This document shows, piece by piece, positions 53,297 through 61,294 of a stretch of 64,000 nucleotides of DNA. Source of the DNA: Leifsonia sp. Root1293 (GTDB taxonomy: Bacteria > Actinomycetota > Actinomycetes > Actinomycetales > Microbacteriaceae); NCBI RefSeq assembly GCF_001425325.1, contig NZ_LMEH01000001.1:1163898-1227897 (forward strand), written 5' to 3'. Below the pieces are notes generated by a model that saw only the letters and a list, made by a program, of their open reading frames with translations, ran no database searches and was not told the origin of the DNA. Numbering within the stretch: position 1 is the first letter of the stretch; every line of letters starts with the position of its first letter. Made by a program: the position numbers and the translations under genes.

Positions 53297-53302
53297 ACTG
53301 TA
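53297..53302 (-). promoter_or_regulatory. -10 box of a probable leaderless promoter for the SLC13 gene
   Basis: TACAGT on the minus strand, seven bases before the GTG at 53289, with no Shine-Dalgarno. It also fixes the start inside a long open frame. Confidence 0.5.
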
Positions 53303-53419
53303 GCCCACGGGTGTCGGGCGAATTCGGCCTCCATGGACGCGTCGCTGGCACGCGGGCCACCCCGTGGGCCAGACTGATCCCGCACGGGTGCCCACCCGCA
53401 CCCTGCAGATGGAGGTCTC

Positions 53420-55138
53420 ATGAGCGTTCCGGCGAGCCAGGCGGAGAGGCCATCCACCCGAGCGACGAGTTGGCTGCCGCTCATCGTGGTCGTCCTCACG
53501 CAGATCCAGGCGTCGTTCGCCGTCAACGCACTGACAGTGTCGATGCAGGGAATCACGACGGATCTCGACACCCCGGCCACGTCGGTCGGGACGGCCATCA
53601 CCGCCGGCACCTTCGCCATGGCGGCATTCATCCTTCTCGGCGCCAAACTGGGTGCCCGCTTCGGCAGCAGGCGCGTGTTCCAGATCGCCGTGGTCATCCA
53701 CGCTGTCGCGATGCTCGCTGTCGCGCTGAGCGTGAGTCCGGCCATGCTGTTCGTCGCGCAGGCGTCATCCGGCGCCGTCATCGCCCTCATCGCCCCGGCG
53801 CTGGTCGTTTTCATCGCCAGCAACTACAACGGCAAGCAGCAGGCCCAGGCCATCGGCCTCCTGGCTGCCGCCATCCCCGCCGCCGGCGTCCTCGCACTCC
53901 TCATCGCCGGAACCTTCGCCTCCACGATCGGATGGCGCTACTCCTTCGCCCTCGTTGCCGCTCTCGGCGCCGTGAACCTGTTGCTCAGCTTCAGGCTCAG
54001 GAAGGTCGATTCCCAGCCGCTGCTGCAGATCGACTGGACCGGCGCCGTGCTCGCCGCCATCGCGATCATCCTGCTGAGCTTCGGCTTCAGCGGTCTCAAC
54101 TCGTGGGGCCTCGTGCTGGCCACCGATCAGGCGCCATTCGACATCCTCGGCGTCTCGCCGGCCCCCATCCTCGTCGTGCTCGGCCTCATCGTCGGCCAGG
54201 CGTTCTTCCTCTGGCTCCGACGGCGTCAGTCGGCCAGGCTCCCGCGCATCTTCGACCTGCGTGTTCTCGCCACAGGTTCGGAGCGGGCCGTCACGGCCTG
54301 CATGGCGATCATGCTCTTCGTCGGAACGGCCGCGAACTTCCTCATCCCGCTCTACATCCAGGTCGTCCAGGGCCGTTCGAGCATCCAGACGTCGTTCTCG
54401 ATCATCCCGTACACGCTGTCGATCTTCGTGGCGAGCACGTTCGTGGCCACCTTGTACTCCCGGTTCCCTCCCCGCCAGCTGGCACGAGCCGGCTTCATCG
54501 TCGTGGCAGCGGCCCTCACACTGCTCGCGTTCACCATTCGCAACGACTGGGGGCAGTTCCTGGTCGTACTCGGGCTCATCCTCCTCGGGCTCGGACAGGG
54601 AGCCATAGTGGCGCTCGTGTTCAACACGCTGCTGTCTGCGGCACCGAAGGAACTCGCGGGCGACGTCGGCGCCTGGCGCGGTCTGGTGCACAACCTCTCG
54701 GGCAGTGTCGGCATCGCCGTCATCAGCGTCTTCGCGGTCGGCGTGCTGAGTGGCATCGTCGCCACATCCGCCGATGAGCACCCGGAGCTCCCGCCGGCCC
54801 TCATCTCGCAGGTCAACCTCGACAACGCCAACTTCGTGACGAACGAGCAGTTGAAGGACGTGCTGTCGCAGACCTCCGCGTCTCCGCTGCAGGTGGTCGC
54901 CGCCTTGGCGGTCAACGCGGATGCCCGCCTCCGCGCCCTGCAGATCTCCCTCCTCGCGCTGGCCCTCCTGGCCTTGCTGGCGATCATCCCCGCCGGACGC
55001 ATGCCCGGACGGATGCGGGACGAACTGCCGGAGCGACTGGAACCCGACGATCCCGATGCGATCGTCGATGACACGATCTCCGATGCCGACGAAGACGCCG
55101 CTGCTGCGGCCTTCACCACACGGGAGGACGGCGCATGA
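53420..55138 (+). CDS. MFS transporter, DHA2 (14-helix) type
   Basis: This 572-residue efflux-type MFS protein has about fourteen helices. The A-like loop LGAKLGARFGSRRVFQIAVV near residue 74 and the early GITTDLDTPATSVGTAI fit DHA2 drug exporters. The cytosolic C-terminal tail is acidic (ELPERLEPDDPDAIVDD). The ATG has a good GGAGG. Its stop overlaps the aminopeptidase start (ATGA), so the two are coupled. The substrate is unknown. Confidence 0.9.
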   Translation: MSVPASQAERPSTRATSWLPLIVVVLTQIQASFAVNALTVSMQGITTDLDTPATSVGTAITAGTFAMAAFILLGAKLGARFGSRRVFQIAVVIHAVAMLAVALSVSPAMLFVAQASSGAVIALIAPALVVFIASNYNGKQQAQAIGLLAAAIPAAGVLALLIAGTFASTIGWRYSFALVAALGAVNLLLSFRLRKVDSQPLLQIDWTGAVLAAIAIILLSFGFSGLNSWGLVLATDQAPFDILGVSPAPILVVLGLIVGQAFFLWLRRRQSARLPRIFDLRVLATGSERAVTACMAIMLFVGTAANFLIPLYIQVVQGRSSIQTSFSIIPYTLSIFVASTFVATLYSRFPPRQLARAGFIVVAAALTLLAFTIRNDWGQFLVVLGLILLGLGQGAIVALVFNTLLSAAPKELAGDVGAWRGLVHNLSGSVGIAVISVFAVGVLSGIVATSADEHPELPPALISQVNLDNANFVTNEQLKDVLSQTSASPLQVVAALAVNADARLRALQISLLALALLALLAIIPAGRMPGRMRDELPERLEPDDPDAIVDDTISDADEDAAAAAFTTREDGA

Positions 55139-56658
55139 CCCCCAGCGCGTACAAACTCATCCCGGCAGGCTTCACGGCCGTCCCGTCGCTCGAGGCCTGG
55201 CGCGCCATCACGGTGACCGCCGTCGAGACTCCGGATGCCACCCTCGACGCGATCGGCTATGTCGTCGGAACGGGCGGCGACGTGCCCGGGGCGCTCGGCC
55301 TGGACCGGGCGGCGCTCAGTCGCGCCGGATTCACGGGAAAGGCCGGCGAGACCCTGCTCGTACCCACTCGTGACGGCGCCGAATTGATCGCCGTGGGTTC
55401 CGGCGACGGAACGCTCACGACGTCGAACCTGCGCGACGTGGCAGCTTCGTTCGCACGGGCGGCGAAGTCGTCGGCCAGGATCGGGGTGCTGGTGCCCGGC
55501 CTGGACGAATCGACCCCGGCAGTCGACGCCGCAGCCGCCATCATCGAGGGCATCCTGCTCGCGCGGTATCGCTTCTCCGCTCTCCAGTCGGCCCCGAAGG
55601 ACACGGCCCTCTCCGCGATCGAGATCGCACTGACCGGGGCACCCGAAGACGACGTCACCGCGGGCATCCATCGCGGAGTCGTCACCTCTCGGAGCGCCGC
55701 CCTCGCCCGCGATCTGGCGAACGCACCGCCCAGCCACCTGACGGCCGCAGATCTGGCCGTCATCGCGGCACGGCTCGGCGGCGAGTTCGGGTTCGACGTG
55801 GAGTCGTACGACAAGGAGCAGCTCATCGAGATGAGGTGCGGCGGCCTGCTCGGCGTCAATGCCGGCAGCGCGGAGGAGCCGCGCATGATCAAGCTCAGCT
55901 ACACGCCGGATGCCTCGGATGCGAACGGTCGACACGTCGCCTTCGTCGGCAAGGGCATCATGTACGACTCCGGCGGCATCAGCCTCAAGCCGTCGGACCC
56001 CATGCACCTGCTCATGAAGATGGACATGGGCGGCGCTGCCGCTGTACTCGGGGCGGTATCGGCGCTCCGCGACCTCCGCTCCCCCACTGCCGTCACGGCA
56101 TACCTCGCCTGCACGGACAACATGCCGTCCGGATCGGCCTACAAGCTCGGCGACGTCCTCACCGCGCGCAACGGCACCACGATCGAGGTGAAGAACACCG
56201 ATGCCGAGGGCCGACTGGTCATGTCGGACGCTCTCGTGCTGGCCAGCGAGGCCGGGCCGGACGCCATCGTCGACATCGCCACCCTCACCGGTGCCGCCCT
56301 CATGGCCCTCGGCGGGGCGACCGCCGCACTTCTCGGCAACGACGAGAGCGTCATCGAGGGGGTCAAGGCCGCCGGGGCGTCATCGGGGGAATCGGTCTGG
56401 CAGCTTCCGTTGGAGAAGAGCTACCGCAAGCAACTCGACTCCGACATCGCCGACATCTCGAATCTCGGTGGCCCTCATGCCGGTGCGACCACGGCCGCGC
56501 TGTTCCTCGCGGAATTCGTCGACGGCATCCCGTGGGCCCATCTCGACATCGCCGGAACCATGCAGTCGACCACCGACGACGCCTGGCGGTCCAAGGGTGC
56601 GACGGGGTTCGGAGCCCGGCTGCTCATCGACTTCACCATGAACTACGGATCGGAGTAG
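55135..56658 (+). CDS. Leucyl aminopeptidase (M17 family)
   Basis: M17 aminopeptidases release N-terminal residues with two metal ions and act as cytosolic hexamers. The 507-residue protein has an N-terminal macro-like domain and a C-terminal catalytic domain: AFVGKGIMYDSGGISLKPSD near residue 268 (Lys and Asp ligands), KMDMGGAAAVLGAV near 297, and the signature NTDAEGRL at 354-361. It overlaps the MFS stop by four bases and is followed by a glutaminase gene four bases later. Together they could recycle peptides and release glutamate. Confidence 0.94.
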   Translation: MTPSAYKLIPAGFTAVPSLEAWRAITVTAVETPDATLDAIGYVVGTGGDVPGALGLDRAALSRAGFTGKAGETLLVPTRDGAELIAVGSGDGTLTTSNLRDVAASFARAAKSSARIGVLVPGLDESTPAVDAAAAIIEGILLARYRFSALQSAPKDTALSAIEIALTGAPEDDVTAGIHRGVVTSRSAALARDLANAPPSHLTAADLAVIAARLGGEFGFDVESYDKEQLIEMRCGGLLGVNAGSAEEPRMIKLSYTPDASDANGRHVAFVGKGIMYDSGGISLKPSDPMHLLMKMDMGGAAAVLGAVSALRDLRSPTAVTAYLACTDNMPSGSAYKLGDVLTARNGTTIEVKNTDAEGRLVMSDALVLASEAGPDAIVDIATLTGAALMALGGATAALLGNDESVIEGVKAAGASSGESVWQLPLEKSYRKQLDSDIADISNLGGPHAGATTAALFLAEFVDGIPWAHLDIAGTMQSTTDDAWRSKGATGFGARLLIDFTMNYGSE

Positions 56659-56662
56659 AGGG

Positions 56663-57724
56663 ATGACGGCGACGGAGCGGAACGAGGCCAGAGCACAACT
56701 GCATGTCAGCGGTCGGGACACCGAGATCCCGAGAGGGGTGCCCCGCGAGGTCTCCACGGGCTCGCTGCCGGGGGCCGAGCGCGTTGCCGAACTCCTGCAG
56801 CGCGCCCACGATCAGTTCTCCTCGCTCGACGACGGCGCCGTCGCCGACTACATCCCCTCGCTGGGCACGGCGGATCCGGCGCTGTTCGGACTGGCCATCG
56901 TGGGGGTCAACGGCGAATCCCGATCCGTCGGCGATGCCGACCACCTGTTCTCGATCCAGTCGATCTCGAAGGCGTTCGTCTTCGCTCTGGTCTGCGAGGC
57001 CGTGGGCCACGAGCAGGTCTGGCGCGCGATCGGAGTGAACAACACCGGGCTGCCGTTCAACTCCGTGATGGCGCTCGAGCTGAACGGCGGCAGGCCCATG
57101 AATCCGATGGTGAACGCCGGCGCTCTTGCCACAACAGCCCTCGTGCCGGGTGAGACGGCCGTCTCACGCTGGGCCTTCATCCGCGACGGGCTCTCGGCGT
57201 TCGCCGGCCGTCAGCTGGAGCTCGACACGGCAGTCTACGAGTCCGAGGCTGCAGCCAATCACCGCAATCAGGCCATCGCCCGCCTGCTCCAGAGCTACGG
57301 GCACCTGCCCGGCGATCCGCTCGAGGTCACCGACGTCTACACGATGCAATGCTCGCTGCTCGTGTCGGCTCGAGACCTCGCGGTCATGGCGGCGACCCTC
57401 GCGGACGGCGGGGTCAATCCGATCACCGGTCGTCGCGTGGTCGGCGAAGAGGTGTGCGCCGACACTCTGGCCGTCATGGCGACCACGGGCCTCTACGAGA
57501 TGTCCGGCGAGTGGCTGTTCGAGGTCGGCATGCCCGGCAAGAGCGGCGTCTCGGGCGGCATCATCACCATCGCTCCCGGCAAGGGAGGATTGGCGACGTT
57601 CTCTCCCCGCCTCGACGCAGCAGGCAACAGCGTGCGAGGCCAGAGCGCCACCCGATTCCTGTCGAAGGCGCTCGGCCTCAACCTGTTCGCATCGAAGCCG
57701 GCGGACGGAATTCTCCTGGCCTGA
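56663..57724 (+). CDS. glsA: Glutaminase
   Basis: Glutaminase hydrolyses glutamine to glutamate and ammonia with a serine-beta-lactamase-like fold. The 353-residue protein has the catalytic S-x-x-K in FSIQSISKAF (Ser100, Lys103), N-P-M-V-N-A-G-A-L near residue 152, and MPGKSGVSGGIITIAPGKGG near 291. The N-terminal ~30 residues precede the usual core, so the family length (~305) is slightly exceeded. It starts four bases after the aminopeptidase stop. Confidence 0.94.
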   Translation: MTATERNEARAQLHVSGRDTEIPRGVPREVSTGSLPGAERVAELLQRAHDQFSSLDDGAVADYIPSLGTADPALFGLAIVGVNGESRSVGDADHLFSIQSISKAFVFALVCEAVGHEQVWRAIGVNNTGLPFNSVMALELNGGRPMNPMVNAGALATTALVPGETAVSRWAFIRDGLSAFAGRQLELDTAVYESEAAANHRNQAIARLLQSYGHLPGDPLEVTDVYTMQCSLLVSARDLAVMAATLADGGVNPITGRRVVGEEVCADTLAVMATTGLYEMSGEWLFEVGMPGKSGVSGGIITIAPGKGGLATFSPRLDAAGNSVRGQSATRFLSKALGLNLFASKPADGILLA

Positions 57725-57814
57725 GCCCGTCGTCCGCCCGTGTCGTCGGCCGCGATCAAGGGCCCGGCCCCTGGCTGCCGATCAGACGCCCCGAAGTGGG
57801 GTCGAGTACCCGGT

Positions 57815-57834
57815 TGTCCTCATTTTGGAGGACA
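57815..57834 (+). promoter_or_regulatory. Hairpin or dyad covering the ribosome binding site of a small ORF
   Basis: TGTCCTC (57815-57821) and GAGGACA (57828-57834) are exact inverted copies around ATTTTG. The right arm contains the only good Shine-Dalgarno (GGAGGA) before the GTG at 57841. It may sequester that site as RNA, or be an operator as DNA. Confidence 0.4.
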
Positions 57835-57840
57835 CGTATC

Positions 57841-58038
57841 GTGACTGCTACGAGCCGCACCGGATCGGTGTTCCTCACCCCCGCAAGGCTCGTGAGCATC
57901 GTCGCTCCGGTTCTCGCGACGGTCCCCGGCGCGAGCTGGAGCTCGAGCGGCCTGGCACCGTCGATGGTGGCAGTCGTGTGTGCGGGGCCACCCCGCACGA
58001 CCTCTTCTGGGCTGTCGACTGGAGAGTGGTACGACTGA
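57841..58038 (+). CDS. Doubtful 65-residue ORF
   Basis: The GTG follows GGAGGA at eight bases. The product (TATSRTGSVFLTPARLVSIV, then a Ser/Ala/Gly-rich stretch ending TGEWYD) has one moderately hydrophobic segment and no recognised domain. Composition at third positions is high in G and C, but the antisense frame shares it. It may be spurious. Confidence 0.3.
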   Translation: MTATSRTGSVFLTPARLVSIVAPVLATVPGASWSSSGLAPSMVAVVCAGPPRTTSSGLSTGEWYD

Positions 58039-58227
58039 CCCACGCCGGTGCACGGTCCGTGGGTCGGGGGTGACCCGAACTCTCCCGACCACGGACCGGG
58101 TCGCATCCGGCGGACGGGCGCTCTCCTGGTCGGCACCCTGCACCGGGCATGATGGAAGGAACGTCGGCGCCGCCAGTGTCGCTGCAGCCCATCGGGCGGC
58201 GTGACACACCAGTATCAGAGAGCCGAG

Positions 58228-59028
58228 ATGCCGACCACTCGCTTCACCGTGACAGCCACCTCGTGGATCACCCCCTCGCTTCGCCGAGTCAGCCTGCGCA
58301 CCGACGACCTCTCCGGCTTCACCGGCAGCGTCTTCACCGATCGCTACGTGAAGCTCGTGTTCCCGAAGCCCGGAGTCGAGTATCCCGACCAGATCGACGT
58401 GCGCGAGCTCCGCGGAACCATGGCACCTGAAGACCTCCCCGTGGTTCGCACGTACACGGCATTGCACCCGGATGTCGCATCCGGCACCCTCGACATCGAT
58501 TTCGTGGTGCACGGCGACGATGGCACTGCCGGGCCGTGGGCCGCAGCGGCCGAGATCGGCGACACACTGCTCGCGAACGGTCCCGGCGGAGCGTACCGGC
58601 CAGACCCTGAAGCCGACTGGCACCTCCTCGTCGGCGACGAATCGGCAGTGCCCGCCATGACGGCTGCGCTCGAGGTCTTGCCGACCGATGCCGTGGCGCA
58701 CGTCATCGTGCTGATCGAATCTGAGGAGTACGAGCCGCACCTGCCCGCGCCGGCCGGTGCCGCCATCACCTTCGTGCACAGGAACGGCGGAACCGGGGAC
58801 GGACTGCTGACAGCCGCCGTGCGCGCCCTCGAGTGGCCTGGAGGTCGCGTTCACGCGTTCGTGCACGGCGAGGCGCAGGAGGTCATGCGCGGGGTGCGCC
58901 CCTACCTGCGTAGCGAGCGCGGCCTGCAACGCGACCAGCTCTCGATCTCGGGGTACTGGCGTCGTGGCGAAAGCGAGGAGGGCTTCAGGGAGTGGAAGTC
59001 GGAGTTCGCGCGCGCCGAGGACGACTGA
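58228..59028 (+). CDS. Siderophore-interacting protein (FAD-dependent ferric reductase family)
   Basis: SIP proteins use a flavin and NAD(P)H to reduce iron in ferric siderophores in the cytosol. The protein (266 aa from ATG 58228) has the FAD part with PVVRTYTALHPDVASGTLDI near residues 71-90 (the RxYT motif), then DFVVHGDDGTAGPWAAAAEI, the G-P-G-G loop LLANGPGGAYRPDP, and LVGDESAVPAMTAALEVL. The C-terminal signature is SISGYWRRGESEEGFREWK. An in-frame GTG at 58201 would add nine residues. No iron box or siderophore gene was recognised beside it. Confidence 0.92.
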   Translation: MPTTRFTVTATSWITPSLRRVSLRTDDLSGFTGSVFTDRYVKLVFPKPGVEYPDQIDVRELRGTMAPEDLPVVRTYTALHPDVASGTLDIDFVVHGDDGTAGPWAAAAEIGDTLLANGPGGAYRPDPEADWHLLVGDESAVPAMTAALEVLPTDAVAHVIVLIESEEYEPHLPAPAGAAITFVHRNGGTGDGLLTAAVRALEWPGGRVHAFVHGEAQEVMRGVRPYLRSERGLQRDQLSISGYWRRGESEEGFREWKSEFARAEDD

Positions 59029-59043
59029 GGACGACAGCGCGGA

Positions 59044-59073
59044 TTGACGTGGTGATTCATCCGGGCGTAATAT
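59044..59073 (+). promoter_or_regulatory. Sigma-70 type promoter of the padR-efflux operon
   Basis: TTGACG (59044-59049), an 18-base spacer, and TAATAT (59068-59073) form the best -35/-10 pair I found in the window. The transcript would start near 59080, giving a short leader with GGAAGA before the padR ATG. Confidence 0.75.
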
Positions 59074-59086
59074 TCCATCTGGAATA
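59071..59086. promoter_or_regulatory. Operator candidate for PadR autoregulation
   Basis: TATTCCATCTGGAATA is a perfect 7-2-7 dyad that overlaps the end of the -10 box and the likely transcript start. A further half-site ATCTGGAA follows at 59090-59097. The position is ideal for repression by the product of the first gene. Confidence 0.7.
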
Positions 59087-59107
59087 ATCGATCTGGAAGA
59101 ACCCGGC

Positions 59108-59701
59108 ATGGCTGAACTCACCCCGCTCGGCATCGCGGCACTCGCGCTGCTCGCCGAGCGACCCATGCATCCCTACGAGATGTACCAGACGCTCGTCCAT
59201 CGCCGGGAAGACCGCAACGTCAAGGTGAGGCCCGGCTCGCTGTACCACGCCGTCGACAGACTCGCCCGTGCGGGACTGGTCGACGCGGTCGGGGTGGACC
59301 GCGAGGGCAATCGGCCCGAACGGACGAGTTACGCCATCACGGATGCCGGACGACATGCGCTCGACGACCGCGTCGCCGCGATGCTCGCCACGCCGGCCGA
59401 GGAGTACCCGGAGTTCCGCCACGCGGTGGCCCAGGCCCACAACCTCCCCGTCGACGAGGTGCTCGCCCTCCTCCGTTCCCGCCGCACAGCCCTCCACGAC
59501 GACCTGGACGCCCTGGGTCTCGCCACGGCGTCCATCGACTCGAAACGGATCCCCGAGAGGTTCTGGCTGGACGTCCACTACCAATCGACCATGCTGCGTG
59601 CCGAGCTCGAGTGGCTCGACACGACCATCGAACGCATCGCGAACGGCCAGATCTCCTGGACCGAAGCGATCCCGCACAATCTCACAGAAAAGAACCATTG
59701 A
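59108..59701 (+). CDS. PadR family transcriptional regulator
   Basis: The 197-residue regulator has the PadR winged helix (ALLAERPMHPYEMYQTLVHR near residue 14, then RPGSLYHAVDRLARAGLVDA, and the wing RPERTSYAITDAGRHAL) and a C-terminal dimerisation domain with ERFWLDVHYQSTMLRAELEW. PadR proteins repress efflux or phenolic-stress genes. It is the first gene of an operon with an MFS pump; the TGA overlaps the pump's ATG by one base. Confidence 0.92.
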   Translation: MAELTPLGIAALALLAERPMHPYEMYQTLVHRREDRNVKVRPGSLYHAVDRLARAGLVDAVGVDREGNRPERTSYAITDAGRHALDDRVAAMLATPAEEYPEFRHAVAQAHNLPVDEVLALLRSRRTALHDDLDALGLATASIDSKRIPERFWLDVHYQSTMLRAELEWLDTTIERIANGQISWTEAIPHNLTEKNH

Positions 59702-61221
59702 TGGAGAACGTCACCAAGCCATGGCCCGCCCTCTGGGCACTCGTCATCGGCTTCTTCATGATCCTGGTCGACTCGACCATCGTCTCGATCGCCAACCCGA
59801 GCATCCTGCGCGACCTGAACACGGACATCACCGCCGTGCTGTGGGTGACGAGCGCGTATCTGCTCGCCTACGCCGTGCCGCTGCTCATCACAGGACGTCT
59901 GGGTGACCGCTTCGGTCCGAAGCGGATCTACCTGATCGGTCTGGTGGTCTTCACGGCCGCTTCGCTGTGGTGCGGGCTCTCCGGAACGATCGAGATGCTC
60001 ATCGCGGCACGCGTGCTACAGGGGCTCGGCGCCGCTCTGATGACACCTCAGACCATGGCCGTGATCACGCGCATCTTCGCTCCCGACAAGCGCGGCACCG
60101 CCATGGGCCTCTGGGGCGCGGTCGCAGGCATCGCGACTCTCGTCGGCCCGATCCTGGGTGGAGTGCTCGTCGACTCGCTGGGCTGGGAGTGGATCTTCTT
60201 CGTCAACGTGCCGGTCGGCGTCGTCGCCTTCGTGCTGGCCTGGCGTCTCGTTCCCAACCTCACGACCCACTCGCACAGCTTCGACTGGCTGGGCGTGGCT
60301 CTCAGCGGCATCGGCATGTTCCTCGTGATCTTCGGCATCCAGGAGGGTGAGACCTACGAGTGGGGAACCATCACCGGGCCCATCACCGTCTGGAGCCTCA
60401 TCATCGCGGGCGTCGCGTTCCTCGTGGCGTTCGTGGTCTGGCAGCGCTTCAACACGAAGGAGCCGCTCCTTCCCCTGGATCTGTTCACCGACCGCAACTT
60501 CGCGCTCTCGAACACCGCCATCACCCTCGTCGGTCTCTCGATCGTCGCCATGCCCCTCCCCCTCGCGTTCTACTACCAGGTCGCCCGCGGCCTCGAGCCG
60601 ACTCAGGCCGCTCTGATGCTGGTGCCCATGGCCGTGGTCTCCGGAGTGATGGCTCCGTTCATCGGCCGCCTCACCGACCGCATCGATCCGAAGTGGATCG
60701 CGTTCACCGGCTTCACGATCGTCGCGCTCGCGCTGGCCTGGATGGCTCTGATCATGACGCCCGACATCGAGCTCTGGATCCTGCTGATCCCGAACGCGTT
60801 CCTCGGGCTCGGGTTGTCGGGCATCTGGGCCCCGCTGGCGTCGACCGCCACCCGCAACCTGCCGCCACGGCAGGCCGGTGCCGGATCGGGCGTCTACAAC
60901 ATGACCCGTCAGGTCGGATCGGTGTTCGGCTCCGCCGCCATCGCGGCCATCCTGAACGCTCGCCTCGCCGCGAACCTTCCCGGCTTCGACACGGGAGCCG
61001 CCGAGCAGTCGAGCGGTGGTGGGCAGGCGCTGCCCGCGCAGATCGCCGACGGCTTCACGACCGCGATGTCGCAGTCACTGTGGCTGCCGATCGTCGGATT
61101 CGCCGTCGGAGCGATCGTCGTGCTGTTCTTCGCCAAGCCGAAGCAGACCATCGCGTGGGACAGGCCGCGCACGGGCTCGGTTCCGGCTACCGAGGCCGCC
61201 CCCGCCGGCATCGCCGAATAG
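59701..61221 (+). CDS. MFS drug efflux transporter, DHA2 (EmrB/QacA) type
   Basis: This 506-residue pump has fourteen predicted helices. Diagnostic motifs are FFMILVDSTIVSIANPSILR (helix 1, with the conserved Asp), GRLGDRFGPKRIYLIG (motif A), and LGWEWIFFVNVPVGVVAFVL (motif C region). The ATG is fused to the padR stop (TGATG) and there is only a weak binding site, so it is coupled to padR. Regulated by PadR through the dyad upstream, it probably exports the compound that PadR senses. Confidence 0.93.
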   Translation: MENVTKPWPALWALVIGFFMILVDSTIVSIANPSILRDLNTDITAVLWVTSAYLLAYAVPLLITGRLGDRFGPKRIYLIGLVVFTAASLWCGLSGTIEMLIAARVLQGLGAALMTPQTMAVITRIFAPDKRGTAMGLWGAVAGIATLVGPILGGVLVDSLGWEWIFFVNVPVGVVAFVLAWRLVPNLTTHSHSFDWLGVALSGIGMFLVIFGIQEGETYEWGTITGPITVWSLIIAGVAFLVAFVVWQRFNTKEPLLPLDLFTDRNFALSNTAITLVGLSIVAMPLPLAFYYQVARGLEPTQAALMLVPMAVVSGVMAPFIGRLTDRIDPKWIAFTGFTIVALALAWMALIMTPDIELWILLIPNAFLGLGLSGIWAPLASTATRNLPPRQAGAGSGVYNMTRQVGSVFGSAAIAAILNARLAANLPGFDTGAAEQSSGGGQALPAQIADGFTTAMSQSLWLPIVGFAVGAIVVLFFAKPKQTIAWDRPRTGSVPATEAAPAGIAE

Positions 61222-61240
61222 CCACCGGCCAGACCGGGAG

Positions 61241-61280
61241 GGGCGGTCCGCGGGCATCCGCCGCGTACCGCCCTTCTTCT
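61241..61280 (+). terminator. Rho-independent terminator of the padR-efflux operon
   Basis: GGGCGGT (61241-61247) pairs with ACCGCCC (61267-61273) and, inside, CGCGG with CCGCG. TTCTTCT follows on the plus strand. It lies 20 bases after the MFS stop and before the convergent permease gene. Confidence 0.75.
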
Positions 61281-61294
61281 CGCTCGAGCTCTCG

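Larger units (their letters stand above)
57725..58227. other. Spacer between glsA and the SIP gene with a hairpin and one doubtful small ORF
   Basis: About 500 bases with no recognisable homologue. It holds a 7-bp hairpin at 57815-57834, a possible 65-codon ORF (57841-58038), and nothing else I can name. Antisense open frames cover the same part and share its third-position composition, so coding strand cannot be decided from codon use. Confidence 0.5.

Noticed and set aside
57756-58136. 126-codon minus-strand frame opposite the small ORF
   Set aside because: It has no binding site or homologue that I recognise. It shares third positions with the plus-strand ORF, so codon use cannot support it; left as an alternative only.
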